Notes under the pieces: model-generated
The model's database searches: none
What the model saw: the letters and a program-made list of their open reading frames with translations, nothing else
Told to the model about the DNA's origin: nothing
Position numbers and translations under genes: made by a program
DNA from: CAZMFZ01 sp046152935
GTDB lineage: Bacteria > Bacteroidota > Bacteroidia > Cytophagales > UBA9547
Assembly (NCBI GenBank): GCA_046152935.1
Contig: JBJXGB010000256.1
Location: 1-11,617 of the forward strand
Direction: 5' to 3'
DNA: 11,617 nt
In this document: positions 1 through 5,972 of the stretch, one piece after another
Numbering within the stretch: the first letter of the stretch is position 1
Layout of the letters: the number at the start of each line of letters is the position of its first letter

Positions 1-382
1 TAAGTTCACGCCCTTGTCCATCTGCAAAGCAATCTGAATCGTGAAATTTCACACCTTTTTTTAGTTTGAAAGTATAAACAAGCCCATCATCTGAAACTGA
101 ATAACCTTCGATTACGCCATTTTTAAGGGTTAGGTATTCTTGGTCGAATTTGAGCAAACCTTCGTAAATTTGGTTCGCAATGCGATACGAAAAAGCATCT
201 GTGATCGAAGGTGGAAATAGGGTTTTAATATTTTCTGATTCGTTCATGCGGAATACTCCCCCGTAGTTTCGCCCTCCTTGTGCAGATTTTAATTCTAAAT
301 CTCCAGCATTTTCTTTTTTAGCACACGATACAGAAAGTAAAATTCCAAATAATAGAAGTGTGTTTTTTAAATTGTAGGTCAT
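1..382 (-). CDS. ABC transporter substrate-binding lipoprotein (SBP family 5, oligopeptide/dipeptide type), N-terminal part
   Basis: Translating the minus strand from the ATG at 380-382 gives 127 uninterrupted codons running off the left edge, so the C-terminal majority is missing (family members are usually above 500 residues). The N-terminus MTYNLKNTLLLFGILLSVSC is a basic, hydrophobic lipoprotein signal peptide, with Cys20 as the probable lipidation site. After a short linker come stretches typical of the family-5 solute-binding domain: a segment on the pattern NQIYEGLLKFD around residue 75, then a segment with SVSDDGLVYTFKLKKGVKFHD. Family knowledge: such proteins capture peptides, or sometimes nickel or opines, and deliver them to an Opp/Dpp permease. 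The substrate cannot be told from this fragment. The gene is separated by 159 bases from the xth stop codon on the same strand and has its own putative promoter, so it is probably a separate transcription unit. Confidence 0.85.
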   Translation of the reverse strand, partial: MTYNLKNTLLLFGILLSVSCAKKENAGDLELKSAQGGRNYGGVFRMNESENIKTLFPPSITDAFSYRIANQIYEGLLKFDQEYLTLKNGVIEGYSVSDDGLVYTFKLKKGVKFHDSDCFADGQGREL

Positions 383-405
383 TAATTAAGATTTAAAATT
401 ATATA

Positions 406-437
406 CTAAGATAATAGGCAATTTGTCAAATTGCAAA
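406..437 (-). promoter_or_regulatory. Putative Bacteroidota-type promoter for the ABC substrate-binding lipoprotein gene
   Basis: Read on the minus strand, TTTG (434-437) is followed after 20 bases by TATCTTAG (406-413), one mismatch from the Bacteroidota -7 consensus TAnnTTTG; the preferred spacing to the -33 TTTG is about 19. The start codon lies 23 bases further on, giving a short leader. Assigned from consensus only. Confidence 0.45.
418..434. promoter_or_regulatory. 17-bp inverted repeat between the -33 and -7 elements, possible operator
   Basis: GCAATTTG (418-425), one T, then CAAATTGC (427-434) form a perfect 8-1-8 inverted repeat. It fills most of the spacer of the putative promoter at 406-437, where a bound repressor would block RNA polymerase. 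An arm of 8 bp could arise by chance somewhere in a window this size; the position is what makes it a candidate operator. The regulator is unknown. Confidence 0.4.
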
Positions 438-541
438 TTTTGTTACTTTTGATCTGATTCTTGCAAGTAAAAACTAATTTATTTCCGCAGGTTATCAAAT
501 ATTTCTAATTCTTTGATTTCCATTTATTTGAGATGAATTAA

Positions 542-1309
542 CTAGTCAAATTCTAAAAATGTTGGACAGTGGTCTGAATGTTTTGCTTCTGAAAGTATCA
601 TTGCTCTTTTTAGTCTATGTTTCATTGTTTCTGTAACTACTTGATAATCAATTCTCCATCCCAAATTCCGTTCTCGAATAGCTGGAAATCTTTGGCTCCA
701 CCATGTGTATTGATGTGGCTCGCTGTTAAACTCACGAAATGAATCGACAAAACCATTGGAAAACAATTTATCCATCCAAGCACGCTCTGGTGGTAGAAAT
801 CCTGAAGATTTGGCATTTGACACAGGATTATGAATATCTAGGGCTTTGTGGCAAATATTGTAATCACCTACGATTATCAAATTGGGATATTCTTTAGCTA
901 TTTTAGTCGCATATTCGTAGAAATCATCGAGCCATTCGTATTTATAATTTTGCCTTTCGGTGCCTGAAGTACCCGATGGCATATACACGTTCATCACACT
1001 AAAGTCTTCAAAATCAGCTCTTAAAACTCTTCCTTCGCAATCGTATTTAAGAAATCCGCACCCAGTTTCTATATTTGAAGGTATTTTTTTTGTGAAGATA
1101 CCTACACCACTGTATCCTTTTTTTTCTGCTGAATGCCAGTAAGAATGATAGCCCAGTTTTTCAAATGTATCTTTGGGTATTTGATCTTCATTTGCTTTTA
1201 ATTCTTGCACACAAAAAATATCTGGATTTGCTCCTGCAAGCCATTCCAATAATCCTTTAGAAATAGAAGCCCGAATTCCATTTACGTTGTATGAAATAAG
1301 TTTAGTCAT
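542..1309 (-). CDS. xth: Exodeoxyribonuclease III (AP endonuclease, exonuclease-endonuclease-phosphatase fold)
   Basis: Class II AP endonuclease and 3'-5' exonuclease of base-excision repair: it cuts 5' of abasic sites and removes blocked 3' ends, using Mg2+. At 255 residues it is full length and carries the family's active-site positions: Asn8 in YNVNGIR, metal ligand Glu36 in VQELK, Tyr109 in NVYMPSG, catalytic Asp149 and Asn151 in VGDYNI, a WR.DY motif near 218-222, and the C-terminal pair Asp246-His247 in SDHCP. No signal peptide, so cytoplasmic. It is the last gene of a four-gene minus-strand cluster, starting 10 bases after the previous stop. The ATG at 1307-1309 gives the canonical MTKLISYNVNG start. 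No clear hairpin terminator follows the stop codon. The sequence resembles the ExoA/APE-like branch common in Bacteroidota. Confidence 0.95.
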   Translation of the reverse strand: MTKLISYNVNGIRASISKGLLEWLAGANPDIFCVQELKANEDQIPKDTFEKLGYHSYWHSAEKKGYSGVGIFTKKIPSNIETGCGFLKYDCEGRVLRADFEDFSVMNVYMPSGTSGTERQNYKYEWLDDFYEYATKIAKEYPNLIIVGDYNICHKALDIHNPVSNAKSSGFLPPERAWMDKLFSNGFVDSFREFNSEPHQYTWWSQRFPAIRERNLGWRIDYQVVTETMKHRLKRAMILSEAKHSDHCPTFLEFD

Positions 1310-1318
1310 TTTTATTAC

Positions 1319-1666
1319 TTAATTGATAATGTCTTTGAAGTACTCAACTGCCTGTTCTTTAAGCATTTGCTCTTGATCTCGAAGTGGTTGATAAGGTACA
1401 TTTGCTACGGCTTTCCAATGTGGCCAGCCTTCATTGTCGAGACTTTCCAACTCAAAATACCCAATTTGGCTAAGCAACTTACAAGTAGCAATATGCATTA
1501 GGTCTTGTTTTTCTTCTTTGCTATACGTTTTTGGCCCTTGTCCCAATTCTTGAATACCAATTAAAAAAAGCACGGCATTCAAATCTGGCTTTCTACCCAC
1601 CAACGGAAATAGTTTTTGCCTTAATTCCTGCCAATTATCTTCTGTACTCTCTGAATCAAATGCCAT
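1319..1666 (-). CDS. Conserved hypothetical protein, 115 residues
   Basis: I do not recognise a named domain. The protein is acidic at the N-terminus, has no signal peptide or membrane span, and is probably a small soluble helical protein. Its most family-like stretch is GRKPDLNAVLFLIGIQELG (about residues 24-42), followed by a charged helix with KEEKQDLMHIATCKLL and a tryptophan pair in GWPHWKAV. It sits 23 bases after the carboxypeptidase-regulatory-like gene and 9 bases before xth on the same strand, so it is almost certainly co-transcribed with both. The tight spacing and lack of broken codons support a real gene. From memory, short proteins of this kind occur in Cytophagales without a known function; that is not checked here. 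Confidence 0.75.
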   Translation of the reverse strand: MAFDSESTEDNWQELRQKLFPLVGRKPDLNAVLFLIGIQELGQGPKTYSKEEKQDLMHIATCKLLSQIGYFELESLDNEGWPHWKAVANVPYQPLRDQEQMLKEQAVEYFKDIIN

Positions 1667-1689
1667 TTTCTAGTTTTGAAATGCGAAAC

Positions 1690-2319
1690 TTACTCTTCAG
1701 GCCTTTTATTAGCATCGCCTTTGCGAATCGATTTTACCAAACTGCTCCAAGCAAATGGATTGAAGATTTGCAAACCTCCAGAGCCAATAGGTGCTCCCGG
1801 ATATAGAACTTGGTTTCGCAATGAATATTTATGGTTTTCACTGCTGCCCATAGCCGAGTTGATAATCAGTCTTTGAAGTAGCATTTGGTCTGTATTGGCA
1901 TACATATTAGTATACATGCCACGATCTGGGAGCTGCAATGCCAAAAATGCTTTTTTAAATAAATCTTCGGTTGGGTAAGGAAATATCTCTACAATCGGAT
2001 AAAAAGTAGTATCTTCCTGCATCTCAATTATCAGTGTTACGCTTTGGCGATCTGATTTGGGTACGCCCAGTTTTCTTTTTTTATAACCAATGGCAGATAT
2101 TTCGAGCGAATCGCCTACCAAAGTGGGAATAGAGAAAAAGCCAGCATCATTGGAAATAGTGCCTCTACCAGCTTTGGGAATTGCAATAAATACGCCAGGA
2201 ATGCCATATAAACTATCACCACCTACCACTAAACCAGAGAACTGGATTACATTTTTTGAACCTTGTGCAAACAGCAAAATCGCAAAAAGGGAAAAACCAA
2301 TTGTCAATATTTTTTTCAT
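1690..2319 (-). CDS. Exported protein with carboxypeptidase-like regulatory (beta-sandwich) domain
   Basis: This 209-residue protein begins with a clear signal peptide (MKKILTIGFSLFAILLFAQ, cleavage likely after about residue 19). Residues 27-100 fit the carboxypeptidase D regulatory-like fold found at the N-terminus of many Bacteroidota outer-membrane proteins: a strand FSGLVVGGDSLYGIPGV, a glycine turn KAGRGTISNDAGFFSIP, and SLEISAIGYKKRKL. Residues 105-140 carry a proline-rich link (IFPYPTEDLFKKAFLALQLPD); the remainder is polar without a recognisable domain. It is far too short to be a TonB-dependent receptor. Role unknown; probably periplasmic or surface exposed. It starts 7 bases after the A-type carrier-like gene and precedes the 115-residue hypothetical by 23 bases, all on the same strand. 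No cysteine follows the signal, so it is not a lipoprotein. Confidence 0.8.
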   Translation of the reverse strand: MKKILTIGFSLFAILLFAQGSKNVIQFSGLVVGGDSLYGIPGVFIAIPKAGRGTISNDAGFFSIPTLVGDSLEISAIGYKKRKLGVPKSDRQSVTLIIEMQEDTTFYPIVEIFPYPTEDLFKKAFLALQLPDRGMYTNMYANTDQMLLQRLIINSAMGSSENHKYSLRNQVLYPGAPIGSGGLQIFNPFAWSSLVKSIRKGDANKRPEE

Positions 2320-2326
2320 TTTTTTC

Positions 2327-2620
2327 TCAATTTTCGGTTACGAAGGTAAATCCTCTTTGGGTGTCATTATCCACAAAGTCTAATTTCATGCCAACAAGGT
2401 ACAAAAAGTGTTTTTTCTCAATAAATATTTTTACGTTATCGATATTAAAAACACCATCGGTGTCTTTTGAGTTGTCGAAACCTAAGTAGAAGGAGTTGCC
2501 ACTGCAGCCACTACCTTTCACGCCAATTCTTAGCCCCATATTCACATCAATGCCTTTATTTCTGACGATATTTTTTACCTCAGCAAAAGCATTTTCACTT
2601 ATCTTAATAGGCAGATTCAT
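2327..2620 (-). CDS. HesB/IscA/SufA-like A-type iron-sulfur protein lacking the C-terminal CGC motif
   Basis: At 97 residues this fits the HesB/IscA fold: N-terminal ISENAFAEVKNIV helix, the core strand LRIGVKGSGCSGNSFYLGFD with the first conserved cysteine Cys39, and the region KIFIEKKHFLYLVGMKLDFVD. A-type carriers normally end with a Cys-Gly-Cys pair that, with the first cysteine, binds the Fe-S cluster or iron. Here the chain ends at GFTFVTEN and Cys39 is the only cysteine. The stop TGA at 2327-2329 is followed within 7 bases by the next gene's start, so no lost tail is visible. It may be a Bacteroidota subfamily that uses other ligands or has a non-cluster role. It is the first gene of the cluster ending in xth, and is divergent from the 173-residue membrane protein. 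The name rests on the fold; cluster transfer is not supported. Confidence 0.8.
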   Translation of the reverse strand: MNLPIKISENAFAEVKNIVRNKGIDVNMGLRIGVKGSGCSGNSFYLGFDNSKDTDGVFNIDNVKIFIEKKHFLYLVGMKLDFVDNDTQRGFTFVTEN

Positions 2621-2854
2621 TTAATTGGGAACTGTTTTCAATTTGGGAAAGGATAATGTGGTTATAAATCTAGATAAAAGTACTTATTTTTAAGATAAAA
2701 TTCACGTAATTTACGTTTCAGTTTCAAAACATAAAATATGTATTAAGAATAATTTCTGTTTTCACAAACATTGTTAAAGTCTATTTTAAAGATAAATTTT
2801 GATATTAATTCTAAACCTATAATATTTACCACTTTCAGCTTAGAATATCTATAA

Positions 2855-3376
2855 ATGGATCAAATTTTTGAACTCGCCAAAATAATTCTCCCTGCAACGC
2901 TTGTATTATATGCTGTATTTTTGGTAGTAAGGTCTTTTTTGAACAAAGAATACGATAGAAAAGTATTGGAGTTGAAGATGGATAATGCTAAAGTGATTTT
3001 GCCCATCAGATTGCAGGCTTATGAACGTATATGTTTACTTTTGGAGCGAATTTCATTGAATAATCTGATAATAAGGGTCAATGATCCTGCTTACAATTCC
3101 CTGCAATTGCAACAGGTTTTGTTAAGTGAGATTAGAAATGAATACAACCACAATCTGTCGCAGCAGGTGTACATGAGCGATGAAGCTTGGAACATAACGA
3201 AGAAGGCAATTGAGGATATTGTGTCGCTTATCAATACTTCTGGTGAACAAGTGCAACAGGAAAGTAGAGGAATTGAGCTCGCAAAGAAAATATTTGAAAA
3301 TCATCTGAATAAAAGCTATGACACTGTAAATCAGGCTCTTACATATATTAAGGCGGAAATTCGGGTTTCTTTTTAG
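2855..3376 (+). CDS. Conserved membrane-anchored protein of unknown function, 173 residues
   Basis: There is one hydrophobic segment near the N-terminus (about residues 9-26), then a basic stop-transfer stretch (RSFLNKEYDRK), so this is probably a single-span inner-membrane protein with a cytoplasmic helical body. The best-marked motif is LPIRLQAYERICLLLERI (49-66), followed by NNLIIRV and a long, mostly helical region with EIRNEYNHNLSQQVYMSD and EDIVSLI. This pattern is widespread in Bacteroidota; I recall it as a domain of unknown function (possibly DUF7935) but cannot confirm the number. The ATG at 2855 places the membrane segment right after the start. It is divergent from the A-type carrier-like gene and 93 bases upstream of the TerC gene on the same strand; co-transcription is possible but not shown. 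Confidence 0.75.
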   Translation: MDQIFELAKIILPATLVLYAVFLVVRSFLNKEYDRKVLELKMDNAKVILPIRLQAYERICLLLERISLNNLIIRVNDPAYNSLQLQQVLLSEIRNEYNHNLSQQVYMSDEAWNITKKAIEDIVSLINTSGEQVQQESRGIELAKKIFENHLNKSYDTVNQALTYIKAEIRVSF

Positions 3377-3405
3377 TCGAATTTTATGTAAGTTTAAATT
3401 ATTGT

Positions 3406-3437
3406 ATTGTATGTAATATTTTTACTCAATATATTTA
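3406..3437 (+). promoter_or_regulatory. Weak candidate promoter for the TerC-family gene
   Basis: ATTG (3406-3409) and TATATTTA (3430-3437), 20 bases apart, each differ by one base from the Bacteroidota elements TTTG and TAnnTTTG. The start codon lies 32 bases downstream. In such AT-rich sequence this match is only suggestive. Confidence 0.3.
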
Positions 3438-3469
3438 TAAAAAAATAAAAGCGAATATCAATCTACAAA

Positions 3470-4546
3470 ATGAGCAACGAACTTATATTCTTCTCTTCAT
3501 TCATCTTTGCCGTAGTTAGTGTCTTGTTGCTAGATTTGGGTGTTTTTTCAAAAGAAAGTAAGCCTGTTACATTTAAAGTTGCCGCCATCTGGAGCGGTAT
3601 TTGGATAGCTTTAGCTCTCTTATTTTATACTTTTTTGCTTTTCAATGGCAACATCGTACATGGTATTTACGATTTCGACAAATTAAAAGAAGTAACTGGC
3701 AAATATAATGAGCATCTCGATTTCAGTGCCATGACTTTCGATCAAGCTATTGTAGCTTATCGATCCAACCAAGCATTGGAGTTTATCACAGGGTACTTGG
3801 TTGAATATGCCCTTTCTGTCGATAATATTTTTGTGATGATGTTGATTTTTGCCAGCTTTGGTGTGAGAGAGAAATTTTATAAAAAAGTGCTTTTTTGGGG
3901 AATATTAGGTGCTATTGTGATGCGATTTACCTTTATTTTTTCTGGGTCGGCTTTAATTTCGCGCTTCGAATGGATACTTTATATTTTTGGTCTTTTGCTG
4001 TTGTACACGGGTGCGAAAATGTTTTTATCTAAAGATGAAGACGAGAAGATGGATCCAGACAAGCATCCAATTGTTTTGTTTAGTACCAAATATTTCCCTG
4101 TTTTCCCTAAGTATGTGAAAGACTACTTTTTCATTCTCCGCAAGGGAAAAACAATGATTACTCCGCTTTTTGTGGTGTTGTTGATCGTTGAATTTACTGA
4201 TTTGATATTTGCAGTCGATTCGGTGCCTGCCGTATTTGCAGTTACAAAAGACCCTTATATTGTGTTTTTCTCTAATATTTTTGCCATCTTGGGCTTAAGA
4301 TCAATGTTTTTCTTTCTTGCCAATGTGTTGCCAATGTTTCATTACTTGAAGACTGGTTTGGCTTTTCTACTAATATTTATTGGAGCGAAAATGTTGGCTA
4401 AAGATTATTTACATGAAATAGGCTTTTCTACCGCCCATTCGTTGTATGTAATTGTGTTGATATTAGGGTCTAGTATCATATTTTCATTGGTATTTCCGCC
4501 AAAAGGGCACGCAGACGTGTTGGAAGATGAAAAAATTGAAGCGTAG
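3470..4546 (+). CDS. TerC/Alx-family integral membrane protein, probable metal (Mn2+) exporter
   Basis: The 358-residue protein has about eight to nine hydrophobic segments and the two hallmark acidic membrane motifs of the TerC family: EYALSVDNIFV (112-122) and EFTDLIFAVDSVPAVFAVT (241-259). A cytoplasmic loop around 186-200 is rich in Asp/Glu/Lys, and a loop between the second and third segments (about 61-95) is longer than in the shortest members. Family knowledge: Alx and related proteins mediate Mn2+ efflux, and TerC was first linked to tellurite resistance; recent work on TerC homologues suggests loading of exported metalloenzymes. Which applies here cannot be decided. No other ter genes are nearby, so a tellurite role is unlikely. 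No yybP-ykoY-like manganese riboswitch is apparent in the 93-base leader. The downstream neighbour, ruvX, converges on it. Confidence 0.9.
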   Translation: MSNELIFFSSFIFAVVSVLLLDLGVFSKESKPVTFKVAAIWSGIWIALALLFYTFLLFNGNIVHGIYDFDKLKEVTGKYNEHLDFSAMTFDQAIVAYRSNQALEFITGYLVEYALSVDNIFVMMLIFASFGVREKFYKKVLFWGILGAIVMRFTFIFSGSALISRFEWILYIFGLLLLYTGAKMFLSKDEDEKMDPDKHPIVLFSTKYFPVFPKYVKDYFFILRKGKTMITPLFVVLLIVEFTDLIFAVDSVPAVFAVTKDPYIVFFSNIFAILGLRSMFFFLANVLPMFHYLKTGLAFLLIFIGAKMLAKDYLHEIGFSTAHSLYVIVLILGSSIIFSLVFPPKGHADVLEDEKIEA

Positions 4547-4566
4547 GGTTGATGTTACGATCTTCC

Positions 4567-4604
4567 TGTAGTCAAAGATTACTACATTCTATATTTCGTT
4601 TTTT
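4567..4604 (+). terminator. Weak candidate terminator between terC and ruvX
   Basis: TGTAGT (4567-4572) and ACTACA (4581-4586) form a 6-bp stem with an 8-base loop, and a T-run (TTTTTT) follows only 12 bases later, at 4599-4604. The stem is short and the T-run is displaced, so this is tentative. The spot, between two convergent genes, is where a terminator would be expected. Confidence 0.3.
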
Positions 4605-4617
4605 GTTGGTTGTTTGC

Positions 4618-5034
4618 TTACAAACCTTGGCTTTGCATCCAGTCTTGTAAGATAATAACAGCGCTTATTTTGTCAATATTTCCTTTTTCTCTTCTGTATT
4701 TCTTAGATGTTCCAGCCATAATCATTGTTTGCATGGCTATTTTTGATGTAAATCGTTCATCGTAGAAGTATATTTGTTTCTCAACAAATATACTTTTAAG
4801 GCTGATTATCAACTCGTTTACACCCTTTGTTGCATTTGTATCTGTACCATCTAGTTTTTTTGGCATTCCTACTACAATGCTTTCTACTTCTTCCTTCAAA
4901 AAATAGTTTTTCAAGAAAAGTATCAATTCTTTTGAGTCGACTGTCGTAAGTGCATTGGCTGCAATCTTTAATGGATCTGTTACTGCAATGCCAGATCGTT
5001 TGTAGCCGAAATCGATGGCTAATATTCTGCCCAT
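4618..5034 (-). CDS. ruvX: Putative pre-16S rRNA nuclease / Holliday junction resolvase-like YqgF (RuvX)
   Basis: The 138-residue length is normal for the family. The RNase H-like fold shows the expected acidic positions: Asp8 in ILAIDFGYKRSGIAV, the VVGMPKKLDG segment (54-63), Asp92-Glu93 in YDERFTS, and Asp121 in NIDKISAVIILQDW near the C-terminus. Family knowledge: YqgF is needed for 5'-end maturation of 16S rRNA in E. coli and was earlier proposed as a resolvase; both names are in use. Cytoplasmic. Its ATG overlaps the stop of the upstream di-iron gene by one base (TAATG), so the two are translationally coupled and share the promoter near 5835-5866. The pairing of a housekeeping RNA nuclease with a nitrosative-stress protein is probably an operon arrangement of convenience. 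Confidence 0.92.
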   Translation of the reverse strand: MGRILAIDFGYKRSGIAVTDPLKIAANALTTVDSKELILFLKNYFLKEEVESIVVGMPKKLDGTDTNATKGVNELIISLKSIFVEKQIYFYDERFTSKIAMQTMIMAGTSKKYRREKGNIDKISAVIILQDWMQSQGL

Positions 5035-5774
5035 TAGTTCATTGCATTGGCTGATCCGATCAGAGCAAGTACTTTTCGTTCCAACGCCAATGCTTTGGGA
5101 AACAGTATTTCATTTTCTACTTTGGCGTGGTATTGCATTTCAGCATCTAGACTTTTGAGCTCAGTGAGTGCTATACGTGTCTTCAAATCATATTTTGGAT
5201 CAATTTCAAAATTTTCCGTCAGCCCTCTTAGTCCTTTAAAAGGGTCGTCATGCACTTCGTGATCGTTTTGAAATCTACTAATAGAATTGCCAAGCATCTT
5301 TGCTTGAACGCCATTCAACTTGATACTGTCTATATTTACCTCGTTGAGAATAGAAATGTAGTTGAAAAGCGTGTCTTCTTCTTCATAAATATGCTCAACG
5401 AAATCTTGTACAAAAAGTGGAAAAACCAATTTTAGCTCGTTTTTGATTTCTGGAAAGTCGCCATCAAAATTTTTGATTATTTGCGTAATAAAAGGTAGGC
5501 GCTGTTTGATAAAAATGTAGTGATTGTGTTTTAGATATTCTACTAACAGATCAAGAGGTAGAATATCTAAATCCATTGCGTTGTTGGACGCACCTAAAAT
5601 TTCTTCAATTCTTATTTCAATAATTGATTTATTCAAGCCCTTTTGAGCACATATTTCTGAAAGTGTATGTTCATTGTAGTTTTCAAAATGAATTCCTAGA
5701 AAATTGAAAGCTGCTGCCAAAGATGGCTTTTCAGTCACCAATTCTTCAATTGTTTTTTCTTTTGTGATATTCAT
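5034..5774 (-). CDS. Ric/ScdA/YtfE-like di-iron (hemerythrin-type) protein, variant without the N-terminal Cys-Cys
   Basis: The 246-residue protein has the two-domain layout of Ric proteins (repair of iron centres damaged by nitric oxide or peroxide). Residues 1-60 match the ScdA N-terminal domain, but the usual DYCCGG motif is replaced by GIHFENYNEHTL, so both adjacent cysteines are absent; a later cysteine is Cys42. Residues 75-228 form a hemerythrin-like bundle whose ligand pattern aligns with E. coli YtfE: His83 or His85, His128 and Glu132 in EHIYEEEDTLF, His172 in NDHEVHDDP, His216 and Glu220 in YHAKVENEILFP. The di-iron site therefore looks intact. The product is cytoplasmic. It leads a two-gene operon with ruvX; a promoter and a palindrome lie upstream. 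Function as an NO-damage repair or NO-sensing protein is inferred from the family; loss of the cysteines could change the chemistry. Confidence 0.82.
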   Translation of the reverse strand: MNITKEKTIEELVTEKPSLAAAFNFLGIHFENYNEHTLSEICAQKGLNKSIIEIRIEEILGASNNAMDLDILPLDLLVEYLKHNHYIFIKQRLPFITQIIKNFDGDFPEIKNELKLVFPLFVQDFVEHIYEEEDTLFNYISILNEVNIDSIKLNGVQAKMLGNSISRFQNDHEVHDDPFKGLRGLTENFEIDPKYDLKTRIALTELKSLDAEMQYHAKVENEILFPKALALERKVLALIGSANAMN

Positions 5775-5808
5775 TGTGGTATAGATAGTGATTGTGCAAT
5801 CGATATGA

Positions 5809-5822
5809 ACGAAATATTTCGT
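5809..5822. promoter_or_regulatory. 14-bp palindrome downstream of the ric-like promoter, possible repressor site
   Basis: ACGAAATATTTCGT is a perfect palindrome. It lies about 7-20 bases downstream of the transcription start expected from the -7 element at 5835-5842, a classic repressor position. A smaller inverted repeat, GATTG-tg-CAATC, follows at 5790-5801 in the leader. An NO- or redox-responsive regulator (Rrf2/NsrR or FNR/CRP type) would fit the gene's job, but the sequence does not identify it. Confidence 0.4.
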
Positions 5823-5834
5823 ATTTTATTTACT

Positions 5835-5866
5835 CAAATATAATATTCGTTATTTTTAGATGCAAT
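5835..5866 (-). promoter_or_regulatory. Bacteroidota-type promoter of the ric-like/ruvX operon
   Basis: On the minus strand TATATTTG (5835-5842) matches TAnnTTTG exactly, with ATTG (5863-5866) 20 bases upstream as a near match to the -33 TTTG. The leader to the ATG at 5772-5774 would be about 55 bases and contains the palindrome at 5809-5822. Confidence 0.6.
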
Positions 5867-5972
5867 GATATAAATTAGTTTCTCACAATAATTGACTGTT
5901 AAGAAAAATATTATCAGTTTTGCTTGGTTTTATTATTGCTGTCAAAAATTATCAATCATTAAATATACTATT

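Noticed and set aside
383..541. Terminator for the xth operon
   Set aside because: No stable hairpin with a T-run follows the xth stop on the minus strand; the only notable inverted repeat (418-434) sits in the promoter of the next gene.
2704..2716. ACGTAA-t-TTACGT inverted repeat in the 234-base divergent gap between the A-type carrier-like gene and the membrane protein
   Set aside because: Six-bp arms are expected by chance in AT-rich DNA of this length, and it is not placed against a convincing promoter. The rest of the gap (2621-2854) shows only a weak TTTG (2798-2801) and TAATATTT (2820-2827) pair facing the plus-strand gene.
3377..3469. Possible manganese (yybP-ykoY) riboswitch upstream of the TerC-family gene
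   Set aside because: Such riboswitches often precede alx/terC-type genes, but the 93-base leader is almost entirely A/T, lacks the conserved GC-rich core and is too short to hold the structure.
3470..4546. Tellurite-resistance locus
   Set aside because: Only the TerC-family gene is present; terZABDE-type genes are absent nearby, and the protein is a general Alx/TerC membrane protein.
5775..5972. rpsB-tsf or a ribosomal leader upstream of pyrH
   Set aside because: The stretch holds only the ric-like promoter and palindromes on the other strand, plus the open extension of the pyrH frame; no protein or RNA gene is recognisable.
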